Numbered from the stretch's first letter, positions 35,393-43,396 are shown. The stretch: 43,396 nucleotides of DNA from Rhodospirillales bacterium RIFCSPLOWO2_02_FULL_58_16 (GCA_001830425.1 MIAA01000052.1:134154-177549); one strand, 5' to 3'. Program-made: numbers and translations. Notes: a model not told the origin generated them from the letters alone.

Positions 35393-38149
35393 CTAATGCG
35401 CCTCGTCCCAGTTGGCGCCGGTTTTGGCGTCAACCACCAGGGGAACATCCAGAACGGCGGCTGATTCCATGGCCTCCTTGACCAGGGCGACGGTTTCTTT
35501 GACCTTGGCCTCGGGAACCTCGAACACCAGTTCGTCGTGGACTTGCAGCAGCATGCGGACGTCGCGCAGACCCGCTTTGTCAAGGGCGCCGGGCAGGCGG
35601 ATCATGGCGCGCTTGATGATGTCGGCGGCGCCTCCCTGGATGGGAGCGTTGATGGCGGCGCGTTCGGCGAAGCCGCGTATCTGCGGGTTCTTGTCGTTGA
35701 TGCCTTTGGCGTAGCATTTACGCCCGAACAGGGTGGTGACGAAGCCTTTGCTTCCGGCTTCCGCTTTAGTGCGCTCCATGTAGGCGTTGATGCCGGGATA
35801 GCGTTCAAAATAGGCCTTGATGTAGTCGGCGGCCTGGCCGTTGGAAATGCCCAGTTGGCGGGCCAGTCCGAAAGCGGAAATGCCGTAGATGATGCCGAAG
35901 TTGATGGCCTTGGCCTGACGGCGCACCATCGGGTCCATGCCCTCGACGGGAACTCCGAACACCTGCGAGGCGGTGATGGCGTGGATGTCCCGGCCGTCGC
36001 GGAAGGCTTCCTTCAGCGACTCGATGCCGGCGACATGGGCCAGCAGCCTCAATTCGATCTGGGAATAGTCGGCGGACAGCAGCACATATCCCGCTTCGGG
36101 GATGAAGGCCCGGCGAATCTTGCGGCCCTCGGCGGTGCGGACAGGGATGTTTTGCAGGTTGGGGTCTGATGACGCCAGCCGCCCGGTGGAGGTGGCGGCC
36201 ATCGAGAACGAGGTATGGACCCGCCCCGTGCGCGGATTGATCTGGTTGACCAAAGCGTCGGCATAGGTGCTCTTGAGCTTGGCGATCTGCCGCTGGTCCA
36301 GGACGCGGGCCGGCAGATCATGGCCCTGGGCCGCCAGCCCCTCCAGCACGTCGTGGTCGGTTGAATAGGCCCCGGCCTTGCCCTTCCTGCCGCCGGGCAG
36401 CCCCATCTCGTCAAACAGGATTTCACCCAGTTGCTTGGGCGAGTTGACGTTGAAATCACGACCGGCCAGCCTGTGAATTTCCGTTTCCATTTCGGCAAGA
36501 CGGCCTGCGAAATCGTTGCTGAGGGCCTTCAGTCCGGCGGCGTCGACCTTGATGCCGTTCTTTTCCATGTCCGCCAGCACGCCGATCAGCGGGCGCTCGA
36601 TGGTCTCATAGACCGCCGTCATGCGCTCGCTTATCAGGCGCGGCTTTAACAAGCGGTGCAGGGCCAGGGTGACCTCGGCGTCTTCGGCGGCGTAGTTCAC
36701 CGCCTTGTCCAGCGGAACCTGATCAAAGGTAATCTTGCTCTTGCCGGAACCGGCCACGTCCTTGTACCTGATGGTCCGGCGGTCAAGGTGGAGCAGGGCC
36801 AGTTCGTCCATGCCGTGGCCGTGCAGTCCGCTTTCCAGCACATAGGACAACACCATGGTGTCATCGACCGGGGTGATATTGATGCCGTGCTGTGACAGCA
36901 CCAGCATATCGTACTTGATGTTTTGCCCGATCTTGAGCACCGAAGGGTCTTCCAGCAGAGGCTTGAGCAGGGCCAGGGCCGCGTCCATGGGAATCTGCTC
37001 GGGAGCCTTGCCACCGCCGCTGCCGTGGCCGTCGCCTAAATCGAAGGCTCCCTGCGCCGCCGGCGTCTTGTGGCCGAGGGGGATGTAGCAGGCGCGCCCC
37101 GGTTTGACGGACATCGACACCCCGACCAGATCGGCGGTCATGGCGTCCAGCGATGTGGTTTCCGTATCGACGGCGAAGGCGCCGGCCTCGACCGCCTCGG
37201 CGATCCACCGCTTCAGGCCGTCTATCGTCTGAACCGATTGATAGTCGGGTTTGGTTACAGGCGGCGGCGCGTTTTCCGCCGGAGTCGCAGCGCCATGACG
37301 GTTCTGAACCCGCCTGATAAGCGACTTGAACTCCTGCTCCCTGAGAAACGTCAGCAACATCTCGGTATCGGACGGCCTGACCGCCAATTCCGCAAGCGGT
37401 GTTTCCAGCGGAACATCGTCCTTGAGAGTCACCAGCTTCTTTGACAAGCGGGCGAGATCGGCAAATTCGATCAGGCTTTGGCGGCGCTTGGGTTGGGCGA
37501 TTTCACCGGCGCGGGCGAGCAGGGTTTCCAGGTCGCCGTATTCCGTAATCAATTGCGCCGCCGTCTTGATCCCGATGCCGGGGACGCCCGGCACGTTATC
37601 CGATGAATCTCCGGCCAAAGCCTGAACGTCGATTACCTTATCGGGGCCGACGCCGAATTTTTCCTCCACCTGCCGGGGGCCGATCACGCGGTTCGTCATG
37701 GCGTCCAGCATGTTGACGCGCCCGCCGACCAGTTGCATCAGGTCCTTGTCCGAGGAGACGATGGTCACTTCGGCGCCGGCCTTTGCGGCCCGGCAGGCAT
37801 AGGTGGCGATCAGGTCGTCGGCCTCGAAGCCCGGCATTTCGATACATGTCACGTTGAGGGCGCGGGTGGCGGCGCGCACCAGATCGAATTGGGGGATCAG
37901 GTCATCGGGCGGCGGCGGACGATGGGTCTTGTATTCGGGATAGATGTCGTTGCGGAAAGTCTTGCGCGCCGCATCGAAGATAACGGCGATGTGATCGGCG
38001 TCGGTTTCTTCAAGCAGCTTCATCAGCATCGAGGTAAAGCCGTAGACCGCGTTCACCGAAACGCCGTCGGAACGGATCATCCGCTCCTTGATGCCGAAAT
38101 AGGCGCGAAAAATGAACCCCGATCCGTCGATCAGGAAAACGTGCTTCAT
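35393..38149 (-). CDS. polA: DNA polymerase I PolA
   Basis: PolA fills gaps and removes primers during replication and repair. The 918-residue protein has all three domains. The 5'-nuclease (about 1-290) includes DGSGFIFRAYFG and SSDNVPGVPGIGIKTA. The 3'-5' proofreading domain (about 300-510) has the intact DTETTS motif. The polymerase domain has motif A (DYSQIELRLLAHVAG), motif B (RRQAKAINFGIIYG) and motif C (VHDELVFEV). It converges with the FkbM-like gene 1 bp from its end. Upstream is an intergenic repeat and then the inserted element. Confidence 0.97.
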   Translation of the reverse strand: MKHVFLIDGSGFIFRAYFGIKERMIRSDGVSVNAVYGFTSMLMKLLEETDADHIAVIFDAARKTFRNDIYPEYKTHRPPPPDDLIPQFDLVRAATRALNVTCIEMPGFEADDLIATYACRAAKAGAEVTIVSSDKDLMQLVGGRVNMLDAMTNRVIGPRQVEEKFGVGPDKVIDVQALAGDSSDNVPGVPGIGIKTAAQLITEYGDLETLLARAGEIAQPKRRQSLIEFADLARLSKKLVTLKDDVPLETPLAELAVRPSDTEMLLTFLREQEFKSLIRRVQNRHGAATPAENAPPPVTKPDYQSVQTIDGLKRWIAEAVEAGAFAVDTETTSLDAMTADLVGVSMSVKPGRACYIPLGHKTPAAQGAFDLGDGHGSGGGKAPEQIPMDAALALLKPLLEDPSVLKIGQNIKYDMLVLSQHGINITPVDDTMVLSYVLESGLHGHGMDELALLHLDRRTIRYKDVAGSGKSKITFDQVPLDKAVNYAAEDAEVTLALHRLLKPRLISERMTAVYETIERPLIGVLADMEKNGIKVDAAGLKALSNDFAGRLAEMETEIHRLAGRDFNVNSPKQLGEILFDEMGLPGGRKGKAGAYSTDHDVLEGLAAQGHDLPARVLDQRQIAKLKSTYADALVNQINPRTGRVHTSFSMAATSTGRLASSDPNLQNIPVRTAEGRKIRRAFIPEAGYVLLSADYSQIELRLLAHVAGIESLKEAFRDGRDIHAITASQVFGVPVEGMDPMVRRQAKAINFGIIYGISAFGLARQLGISNGQAADYIKAYFERYPGINAYMERTKAEAGSKGFVTTLFGRKCYAKGINDKNPQIRGFAERAAINAPIQGGAADIIKRAMIRLPGALDKAGLRDVRMLLQVHDELVFEVPEAKVKETVALVKEAMESAAVLDVPLVVDAKTGANWDEAH

Positions 38150-38206
38150 GGGAGTTCTTTCTATATCGGCAATTACTTAAAGAGCTTGTGACAACACAGC
38201 ATTTAA

Positions 38207-38263
38207 CCCCTCCTAGGAGGAATTTTTCCCCTCCTTACGAAGGAGGGGGCAGGGGAGGTTAAC
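38207..38263 (-). repeat. G+C-rich intergenic repeat (copy 2)
   Basis: A 12-bp perfect palindrome CCTCCTAGGAGG (38209-38220) is followed by the hairpin CCCCTCCTT/AAGGAGGGG (38228-38248) and CAGGGGAGGTTAACTCC. Reverse-complemented, 38228-38263 matches 12024-12059 almost base for base, so this is a second member of the dispersed repeat family. A further perfect hairpin, TTAAGCCG/CGGCTTAA, lies at 38280-38301. It occupies the space upstream of polA (38150-38328), which shows no gene. Confidence 0.75.
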
Positions 38264-38328
38264 TCCCCGATCTTCAGGCTTAAGCCGTTAAATCGGCTTA
38301 ACTATGTAACTATATCATCACATACCGC

Positions 38329-38388
38329 CCGCCTGAGTAAATGCTGTTCCGCCGATAGTGAAATGGTAGTATGGTTTTCTCGAATTCG
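38329..38388 (+). repeat. 60-bp direct repeat, left copy (element boundary)
   Basis: These 60 bp are identical to 40999-41058 (both run CCGCCTGAGTAAATGCTGTT ... TTCTCGAATTCG). Beyond the repeat, 13 of the next 21 bases still match the sulP 5' edge, including GATGCCG, so this copy is a decayed duplicate of the sulP leader. The sequence ends in the palindrome CGAATTCG. It forms the left border of the insertion between polA and sulP. Confidence 0.95.
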
Positions 38389-38461
38389 CAAACTATCTGT
38401 GGGATGCCGTTTGTGGGCAAGTATCGGGTTATCTTTCAGTAATCATCAGCCTACTGGAAAA

Positions 38462-40123
38462 ATGATGGTAAGCCGCCTAATTAACAATCGAGGTAGCCTT
38501 GCGGATCAACCAAGGCCAGTGGCCGAGCAAATTCGGGGCAACACACCAACAATCCGCCAAGTTATCAATGTCACCGCTTCTATTGCCGGTAAAGACAAAC
38601 CGGCAGCTATTAAGATGGCAAAACAACAGTCTCTTATGTGGGTACAAAAGAGAGTAGGTAAACTTACAGAAACTGCTTGGTCATTCGAAGATTTTGAGCA
38701 CCTAATACCTGGATGTTCCGCAGCCGCAGTCACCATTAAGAGAGAAAATATCGATTACTGGGTTGTTCGATGTGATGATCCAGACAAAAAGGTCGCGGGG
38801 AGAACATGGACGACAGAGATTACGGTTGCGCTGAAAGACAATCAGGCCACTTTCGGCTTGAGGCTTATGGCTACCGGCAGGGGAGATTTGTCGGATTTCA
38901 TTCCGTCTGTCCCGGGGATTGTAAGGCAAGTCAGCGAAAATCCCGGTCTTGTCCGCATTGGGCGAACTATCAGCGATCTGCCATGGATTATTAAAGATAA
39001 TGACTCATTAAATGAGATGCTCGATTTAATTGAGGACTCGAAGAGGAAAAATCCAGTCTATGTTGTTTCATTGAATGAATACGAGGATGATCCCAAGACA
39101 GCCTCAATCGACGTTTTTGATATTGCCAAACGGTGTATCGGTATTGCACATATTGTCGTCGTTCCCGGCGAATTGACTTATGGAATATCTGATCGTTTCG
39201 GGAAGATGTTTTCGGTTTATCGCGGTGCTGTACGAACCTATAAAACGGGGTTCAATCTTGATGAGGATACACCGTTTACTCACCCAATAGCTTTGCCAGA
39301 GACTATAAAACAGTGGGAAGGTGGTGGGGCTGATGGTTTTGTTGCCATGTTGGCAAGAAATGCGGCATCCGAAAGTTTGGCTCGCATCGATCATGAGAAA
39401 GACCTTCCAAGCTTTTCAAAAGTCAAACAACATGCAATCGAAATGCGCCGTGAGACGGCTGTTGATGATGAACTGCTAAATCTAGCATATCAGGAAATTG
39501 AGGAGAAGGGTAAGCAATCAGCCGAATGGGAGGGGATGGCTTTAGAGGAAGAAGAAAAGCGGAAAGACGTAGAACATACAAAAAAAGAGTTGGAAAGCCG
39601 CTTATACTGGCTTCAGAAGCGCAATGATGACCTTGAAACAAAAATTAAGGAAATCACCAATAAATCAACTGATCACGACACCCCCATTCCCGAATCCCTT
39701 GATGAACTTGGCGATTGGACAAATAAATACCTCGCAGGCCGCATAATAATGGCAGGGAGGGCTTTGCGGTCTGCTAAAGGGGCAGTTTTTGACGATGTTG
39801 GCCTTGTTTACAAGGCATTATTGCTGCTCGCCAATGAATACCGAGAAAAGATGCTCGGAAAAGGGCAAGAAGCATTTGATAAAAAGCTTGAAGAACTTGG
39901 CCTTGGATGTTCGGCCACATTCGCAGGCGGTTTGGCCGGTGAACAAGGCGATACTTACTTTCTTAAACATGAAGGTCGTAAGCGTGAGCTAAATATGCAC
40001 CTGAAATATGGCAACGCCCACAATGAGTCTCGCTGTATGCGGGTTTACTTCTTTTGGGATGAGGAACGGAGCCTAGCTGTCGTTGGTTCCCTGCCGGCGC
40101 ATTTGCGAACAAGAGCGACTTAA
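38462..40123 (+). CDS. Unrecognised ~553-residue protein of the inserted element (possible defence protein)
   Basis: I do not recognise this protein. It is visibly more AT-rich than its neighbours. From the ATG at 38462 it has an alpha/beta N-terminal part (about 60-305, with PVYVVSLNEYEDD, AKRCIGIAHIVVVPGE and GAVRTYKTGFN), a coiled coil rich in Glu/Lys (about 342-402), a helical region (LAGRIIMAGRALRSAKGAVFDDVGLVYKALLLLANEYREKM in the frame, about 424-465) and a compact C-terminal module (LKHEGRK then RCMRVYFFWDEE and VVGSLPAHLRT). That ending is reminiscent of small RelE/HigB-like domains, but this is a weak resemblance. The frame is open to 38363 inside the repeat; the later ATGs fit better, though ribosome-binding sequence is weak. 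A role in phage defence is inferred from context only. Confidence 0.75.
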   Translation: MMVSRLINNRGSLADQPRPVAEQIRGNTPTIRQVINVTASIAGKDKPAAIKMAKQQSLMWVQKRVGKLTETAWSFEDFEHLIPGCSAAAVTIKRENIDYWVVRCDDPDKKVAGRTWTTEITVALKDNQATFGLRLMATGRGDLSDFIPSVPGIVRQVSENPGLVRIGRTISDLPWIIKDNDSLNEMLDLIEDSKRKNPVYVVSLNEYEDDPKTASIDVFDIAKRCIGIAHIVVVPGELTYGISDRFGKMFSVYRGAVRTYKTGFNLDEDTPFTHPIALPETIKQWEGGGADGFVAMLARNAASESLARIDHEKDLPSFSKVKQHAIEMRRETAVDDELLNLAYQEIEEKGKQSAEWEGMALEEEEKRKDVEHTKKELESRLYWLQKRNDDLETKIKEITNKSTDHDTPIPESLDELGDWTNKYLAGRIIMAGRALRSAKGAVFDDVGLVYKALLLLANEYREKMLGKGQEAFDKKLEELGLGCSATFAGGLAGEQGDTYFLKHEGRKRELNMHLKYGNAHNESRCMRVYFFWDEERSLAVVGSLPAHLRTRAT

Positions 40124-40145
40124 ACATCATATAACCATCTTGAAA

Positions 40146-40166
40146 TGTATGCCTTGCGGGCGTACA
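40146..40166 (+). promoter_or_regulatory. Candidate operator upstream of the DUF1778 antitoxin
   Basis: TGTATGCC and GGCGTACA are near-perfect complements (one mismatch) flanking TTGCG, about 28 bp before the antitoxin start. DUF1778/TacA-type antitoxins bind such palindromes through their ribbon-helix-helix domain to repress their own operon. Confidence 0.5.
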
Positions 40167-40193
40167 CTGGGGTTCGGGTTTCGGAGAATGGAT

Positions 40194-40475
40194 ATGCCCA
40201 GAACAGCCCAACGCCAAGACCGCATCAGCCTGCGCCTAAGCCCACAGTCAAAACATAAGCTGGAGCGCGCCGCCGCCTATTCCGACAAGACGCTGACCGA
40301 CTTCGTGGTTGATGTGGCCATGCAGAAGGCGGAGACCATTGTTCGCGAGCATGAGGTCATCACGCTGACGCCTGAGGAGTGGGAACGGTTCAGGGAGTCG
40401 CTTCTCAACCCGCCCGAGCCTAACGACAACCTCAAGAAAGCCTTTGCCTGGTACGGACGGGTAACCGGGGGATGA
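40194..40475 (+). CDS. DUF1778 (TacA-like) ribbon-helix-helix antitoxin
   Basis: From the ATG at 40194, with GGAG 7 bp upstream, the protein has 93 residues. The N-terminal RHH segment (QDRISLRLSPQSKHKLERAA then LTDFVVDVAMQKAETIV) is followed by the toxin-binding tail ITLTPEEWERFRESLLNPPEPNDNLKKAF, the conserved DUF1778 end. TacA-type antitoxins neutralise GNAT toxins that acetylate aminoacyl-tRNA. The toxin gene overlaps its stop (ATGA). Longer in-frame starts are possible but have no ribosome-binding site. Confidence 0.92.
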   Translation: MPRTAQRQDRISLRLSPQSKHKLERAAAYSDKTLTDFVVDVAMQKAETIVREHEVITLTPEEWERFRESLLNPPEPNDNLKKAFAWYGRVTGG

Positions 40476-40981
40476 CCGATTTTCGCGTTCCGAGCGTCCT
40501 GCCGCTCGGCCCGCATCATGATCGCGGCACCTTTTCCTGCGGGGAGAAAGCGCTGGACGATTACCTTCAAAACCATGCCGGTCAGGACATGCGACGAAAC
40601 GTCAGCAGCGTGTTCGTGGCCGTCGGCGAGCCGTCGGCGACGATCATCGGATACTATACATTGAGCGCCACCAGTTTCAGCCGTAACGATCTTCCTGAAG
40701 CCTTGGCCCGCAAGCTGCCGCACTACCCTATTCCCGCCGCTCTGATCGGACGGTTGGCGGTAGATCGGCGTTTTCAGGGGCGGAATTACGGCAAGTTTCT
40801 GCTTATCAACGCCTTCGAGCGGGTCATGCGGGCCAATGAGTCTTTGGCAATTCATGCCTTGGTGGTTGAGGCGAAGAACGAGAAAGCAATATCATTCTAC
40901 GAAAGGTACGGCTTCGAGCTGTTCTCCGGACATTCGCAGCGCCTCTTTCTTCCATTGGCTAAACTTATGCCCCGCTTTTAA
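40472..40981 (+). CDS. GNAT-family (TacT-like) toxin
   Basis: The 169-residue protein is a GCN5-related acetyltransferase of the TA type: FSCGEKALDDYLQNHAGQDMRR near the N-terminus, the acetyl-CoA site IGRLAVDRRFQGRNYGKFLL, and FYERYGFEL containing Tyr143, the position of the catalytic tyrosine in TacT. TacT enzymes acetylate the amino group of charged tRNA and stop translation. The usual Q/R-x-x-G-x-G loop reads Q-G-R-N-Y-G (102-107), with Asn in place of the first Gly. It is coupled to the antitoxin by a 4-bp overlap and ends just before the right repeat copy. Confidence 0.92.
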   Translation: MTDFRVPSVLPLGPHHDRGTFSCGEKALDDYLQNHAGQDMRRNVSSVFVAVGEPSATIIGYYTLSATSFSRNDLPEALARKLPHYPIPAALIGRLAVDRRFQGRNYGKFLLINAFERVMRANESLAIHALVVEAKNEKAISFYERYGFELFSGHSQRLFLPLAKLMPRF

Positions 40982-40998
40982 TCGTCTCCGAACTTTTT

Positions 40999-41058
40999 CC
41001 GCCTGAGTAAATGCTGTTCCGCCGATAGTGAAATGGTAGTATGGTTTTCTCGAATTCG
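40999..41058 (+). repeat. 60-bp direct repeat, right copy (sulP leader)
   Basis: This copy is identical over 60 bp to 38329-38388 and runs directly into the sulP ribosome-binding site GGAGG (41058-41062). It is the intact, presumably original, version. Removing one repeat copy plus the material between would restore polA-sulP adjacency and delete 2,670 bp. Confidence 0.95.
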
Positions 41059-41073
41059 GAGGTTGTCTGCAAG

Positions 41074-43317
41074 ATGCCGGTCAATGGCCCGTCACTGTCC
41101 GCGTCGTCGCCGATGAAATTACTGAAGCCGGAAGACCCGGCCGGCGATTTTTGGGGCGGCCTCGCCGCCATGCTGGTCGCCCTGCCCGCCGCCATCGCTT
41201 TCGGCGTCACGATCTACGCGACGCTGGGCGGCGCCAACGCCGCGCTGGGCGCGTTGGCCGGGATTTTGGGAACCACCGCGCTCGGGCTTGTCGCCCCGGC
41301 GCTGGGCGGCACCAACCGGCTTATCACGGCGCCGTGCGCCCCGGCGGCGGCGGTGCTGTCGGCATTCGCCATTGAAGCCGTGCGCTCCGGCAGTCCGGTT
41401 GAAACCGTCTTGCTGCTGCTGGTTCTGCTCGGCCTTCTGGCCGGCGCGTTGCAAGTGCTGTTCGGCGTTCTGCGGCTGGGCCGCCTGATCAAGTACATGC
41501 CCTATACCGTGGTCAGCGGCTATCTGTCCGGCGTCGGCCTGATCATCATCGCAAGCCAGACGCCGAAATTTCTCGGCGCGCCCAAAGGGATGACGTTTTG
41601 GGAGGCGCTGGCGTCCCCCGATGTCTGGAGCCGGCAGGGGATAATCATCGGCGCCGTGACGATTGCCGTGATGCTCGGCGCTCCGCGTTTGATCAAGGCG
41701 GTTCCGGCGGCGATCCTCGGCCTGGGGGCCGGCGTAGCCGCCTACTTCATTCTCGCCGCGTTCGATCCGGCGCTGCTCACCCTTGACGCCAATCCCCTGG
41801 TCGTCGGCGCCCTCGGCGGCGGCGGCGGCATGGGCAGCTTTGCCGACGCTTTCAACAGCCGATGGGACTCGATTGCAAAAGTAGGCTTTGAGCAGTTAAA
41901 GACGTTGGCGATACCGGCCCTTACGCTGGCCGTTCTGCTGTCCATCGACACGCTGAAAACATGCGTGGTGCTTGATGCCTTGACCCGCTCGCGTCACGAT
42001 TCCAACCGTGAACTGATCGGCCAGGGTTTCGGCAATATCGCCGCCGGGATGATCGGCGGCATTCCCGGAGCAGGCACCATGGGGGCGACGTTGGTGAACA
42101 TCTCCAGCGGCGCCCGCAGCCGCTTGTCCGGCATAATCGAGGGCGTGCTTGCGCTGCTGGCCTTTCTGCTGCTGACGAATCTGATTTCCTGGGTTCCGGT
42201 GGCGGCGTTGGCCGGCATTCTGATCGTTATCGGCGTACGCATGATCGACCGCAACAGCTTCCAGTTCCTCAAATCGCGCTCGACCATTCTCGACTTTGCG
42301 GTGATCGTCGCCGTGATCGGCTCCGCGCTGACGATAAGCCTGATCGTCGCCTCGGGAGTAGGCGTCGCGCTGGCCGTTGTTTTATTTATCCGCGAACAAA
42401 TTCGCGGCTCGATCATTCGCCGCAAGGTGCTGGGAAACCAGATTTTCTCCAAGCGCATCCGCACCAGCGATGAAATGGAGATTCTTATCTCTCGCGGCGA
42501 CCGCGCCGCGATCATCGAGTTGCAGGGCAGCCTTTTTTTCGGCACCGCCGATCAGCTTTATTTGTGCCTTGAGCCGGAGATAAAAACCCGCGAGTTTGTA
42601 ATCCTCGACATGCGGCGGATTCAGACCGTGGACATCACGGCGGCGCATCTGCTTGAGCAGATCAAGGATATGATGATCGAGCGCGGAGGCTTTTTGATCT
42701 TTAGTAATATTCCTCAGGACCTGCCGTCGGGGCGCGACATGGAGAAGTATTTTTCCAAGGTCGGCCTTATGCGGTCGAAAAGTCCGGTGCGGGTGTTTCC
42801 CACCCTGGACGAAGCGCTGGAGTGGGTCGAAAATCGCATCATCGAAGAAGCCGCCCTGGCAAGAGACGATGAAGTTTTGTTGGAGCTGGATCAGGTCGAA
42901 CTGTTCAGCGGCCGCAAGGAAAAGACTCTGGCGGCGCTTGAATCGTGCATGGAAAAGCGCAGCGTCGCCGCAGGCGGGCGCATCTTCACGCGGGGCGAAG
43001 AGGGTGACGAGCTTTTCCTGATTCGTCGCGGCGCGGTCCGCATCCAGCTTCCGCTTAACGACCGGCAATCGCACCATCTCGGCACCTTCGGTCGCGGCGC
43101 TTTTTTCGGCGAAATGGCCTTCCTTGACGACGACGCCCGCTCGGCGGACGCGGTGGCGGTCGCCGATACGGAACTCTTTGTGATTTCACGCAAGACCTTC
43201 GACAAATTTGCCGAGGAACACAAAAAGGTGGCCATCAAGATGATGGAAGGCTTGGCCAGCGTGCTCGCCAACAGACTGCGCTACACCAACGCCGAACTGC
43301 GGGTGCTGCAATCGTAG
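41074..43317 (+). CDS. SulP-family anion transporter with STAS and cyclic-nucleotide-binding domains
   Basis: From the ATG at 41074 the protein has 747 residues. The SLC26/SulP transporter core (about 20-380) begins with FWGGLAAMLVALPAAIAFGV and has roughly a dozen membrane helices. A STAS domain follows (AIIELQGSLFFGTADQLYLCL ... FVILDMRRIQTVDITAAHLL), then a C-terminal cyclic-nucleotide-binding domain (about 620-720) with the phosphate-binding cassette GAFFGEMAFLDDDARSADA. Such fusions suggest anion uptake gated by cAMP or cGMP; the anion (sulfate, bicarbonate or other) is unknown. The ATG at 41041 lies inside the repeat; 41074 is chosen because GGAGG lies 11 bp upstream. Downstream (43318-43396) shows nothing further. 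Confidence 0.9.
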   Translation: MPVNGPSLSASSPMKLLKPEDPAGDFWGGLAAMLVALPAAIAFGVTIYATLGGANAALGALAGILGTTALGLVAPALGGTNRLITAPCAPAAAVLSAFAIEAVRSGSPVETVLLLLVLLGLLAGALQVLFGVLRLGRLIKYMPYTVVSGYLSGVGLIIIASQTPKFLGAPKGMTFWEALASPDVWSRQGIIIGAVTIAVMLGAPRLIKAVPAAILGLGAGVAAYFILAAFDPALLTLDANPLVVGALGGGGGMGSFADAFNSRWDSIAKVGFEQLKTLAIPALTLAVLLSIDTLKTCVVLDALTRSRHDSNRELIGQGFGNIAAGMIGGIPGAGTMGATLVNISSGARSRLSGIIEGVLALLAFLLLTNLISWVPVAALAGILIVIGVRMIDRNSFQFLKSRSTILDFAVIVAVIGSALTISLIVASGVGVALAVVLFIREQIRGSIIRRKVLGNQIFSKRIRTSDEMEILISRGDRAAIIELQGSLFFGTADQLYLCLEPEIKTREFVILDMRRIQTVDITAAHLLEQIKDMMIERGGFLIFSNIPQDLPSGRDMEKYFSKVGLMRSKSPVRVFPTLDEALEWVENRIIEEAALARDDEVLLELDQVELFSGRKEKTLAALESCMEKRSVAAGGRIFTRGEEGDELFLIRRGAVRIQLPLNDRQSHHLGTFGRGAFFGEMAFLDDDARSADAVAVADTELFVISRKTFDKFAEEHKKVAIKMMEGLASVLANRLRYTNAELRVLQS

Positions 43318-43396
43318 GATTGCCTTAAATAGTCGACCGTTAATAAGCCGGGTTGAGTGCTGATTGAGGCATTATTACGACCCATATGGCGGCGAT

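Noticed and set aside
38338-38357. TAAA ... GCCGATA inside the 60-bp repeat as a flagellar sigma-28 promoter
   Set aside because: The two boxes are about 6 bp too close together for the sigma-28 consensus.

Overview
The window looks like chromosomal DNA from an alphaproteobacterium, most likely Rhodospirillales-like. The evidence is the moderately high GC, a flagellar cluster of the alphaproteobacterial type (fliL, fliM, a DUF6468 gene, a motE-like gene, cheY, and divergently flgF-flgG-flgA-flgH), an IalB-family gene, separate glyQ and glyS genes, and the MTA salvage pair mtnA/mtnP. This assignment is inference; no rRNA or tRNA gene is visible to test it.

Layout. 1-5.1 kb (minus strand): flagellar export/motor operon fliL > fliM > DUF6468 > motE-like > cheY > two OmpA/MotB-like proteins. 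5.3-8.8 kb (plus): a sigma-54-type promoter, then flgF-flgG-flgA-flgH and a strong terminator. 8.85-9.7 kb: a toxin-antitoxin pair whose antitoxin joins a ribbon-helix-helix-like N-terminus to an MNT nucleotidyltransferase, followed by a HEPN/HepT-like protein. 9.7-13.6 kb: RNA methyltransferase, IalB-like protein, rlmN, a glycine-zipper lipoprotein and a membrane-anchored hydrolase. 13.7-15.7 kb: small genes, including an orphan FlgC-like rod protein and a SocA/Panacea-like protein. 15.7-17.7 kb (minus): mtnP-mtnA. 17.8-25.6 kb (plus): small membrane protein, glyQ-glyS-ppdK, then an oadA-type biotin carboxyltransferase. 25.6-30.6 kb: TerB-like protein, bacteriohemerythrin, class III cyclase, MscS channel and long-form hisG. 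30.7-35.4 kb: a surface-glycan type island (a glycosyltransferase-2/radical-SAM fusion, a polytopic GT-C-like protein and an FkbM-like methyltransferase). 35.4-38.1 kb (minus): polA. 38.3-41.06 kb: a cargo-only insertion between polA and sulP. 41.07-43.3 kb: a SulP transporter with STAS and cyclic-nucleotide-binding domains.

The most unusual part is the 38.3-41.06 kb insertion. A 60-bp perfect direct repeat (38329-38388 and 40999-41058) brackets a large, lower-GC gene of unknown function with a coiled coil and a compact C-terminal module, plus a TacA/TacT-like DUF1778-GNAT toxin-antitoxin pair. No recombinase is inside. The repeat is the leader and 5' edge of sulP, so the element sits precisely in front of sulP and duplicated its leader. 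This is a plausible small mobile defence or addiction cassette.

Second in interest are the glycosyltransferase/radical-SAM fusion and the RHH-MNT fusion antitoxin, which has a palindrome laid over its own -10 box. Several intergenic spaces carry inverted-repeat elements (two related G+C-rich hairpin repeats, a nested inverted repeat that supplies the end of mscS, and a GC-rich structured element upstream of the TerB-like gene).
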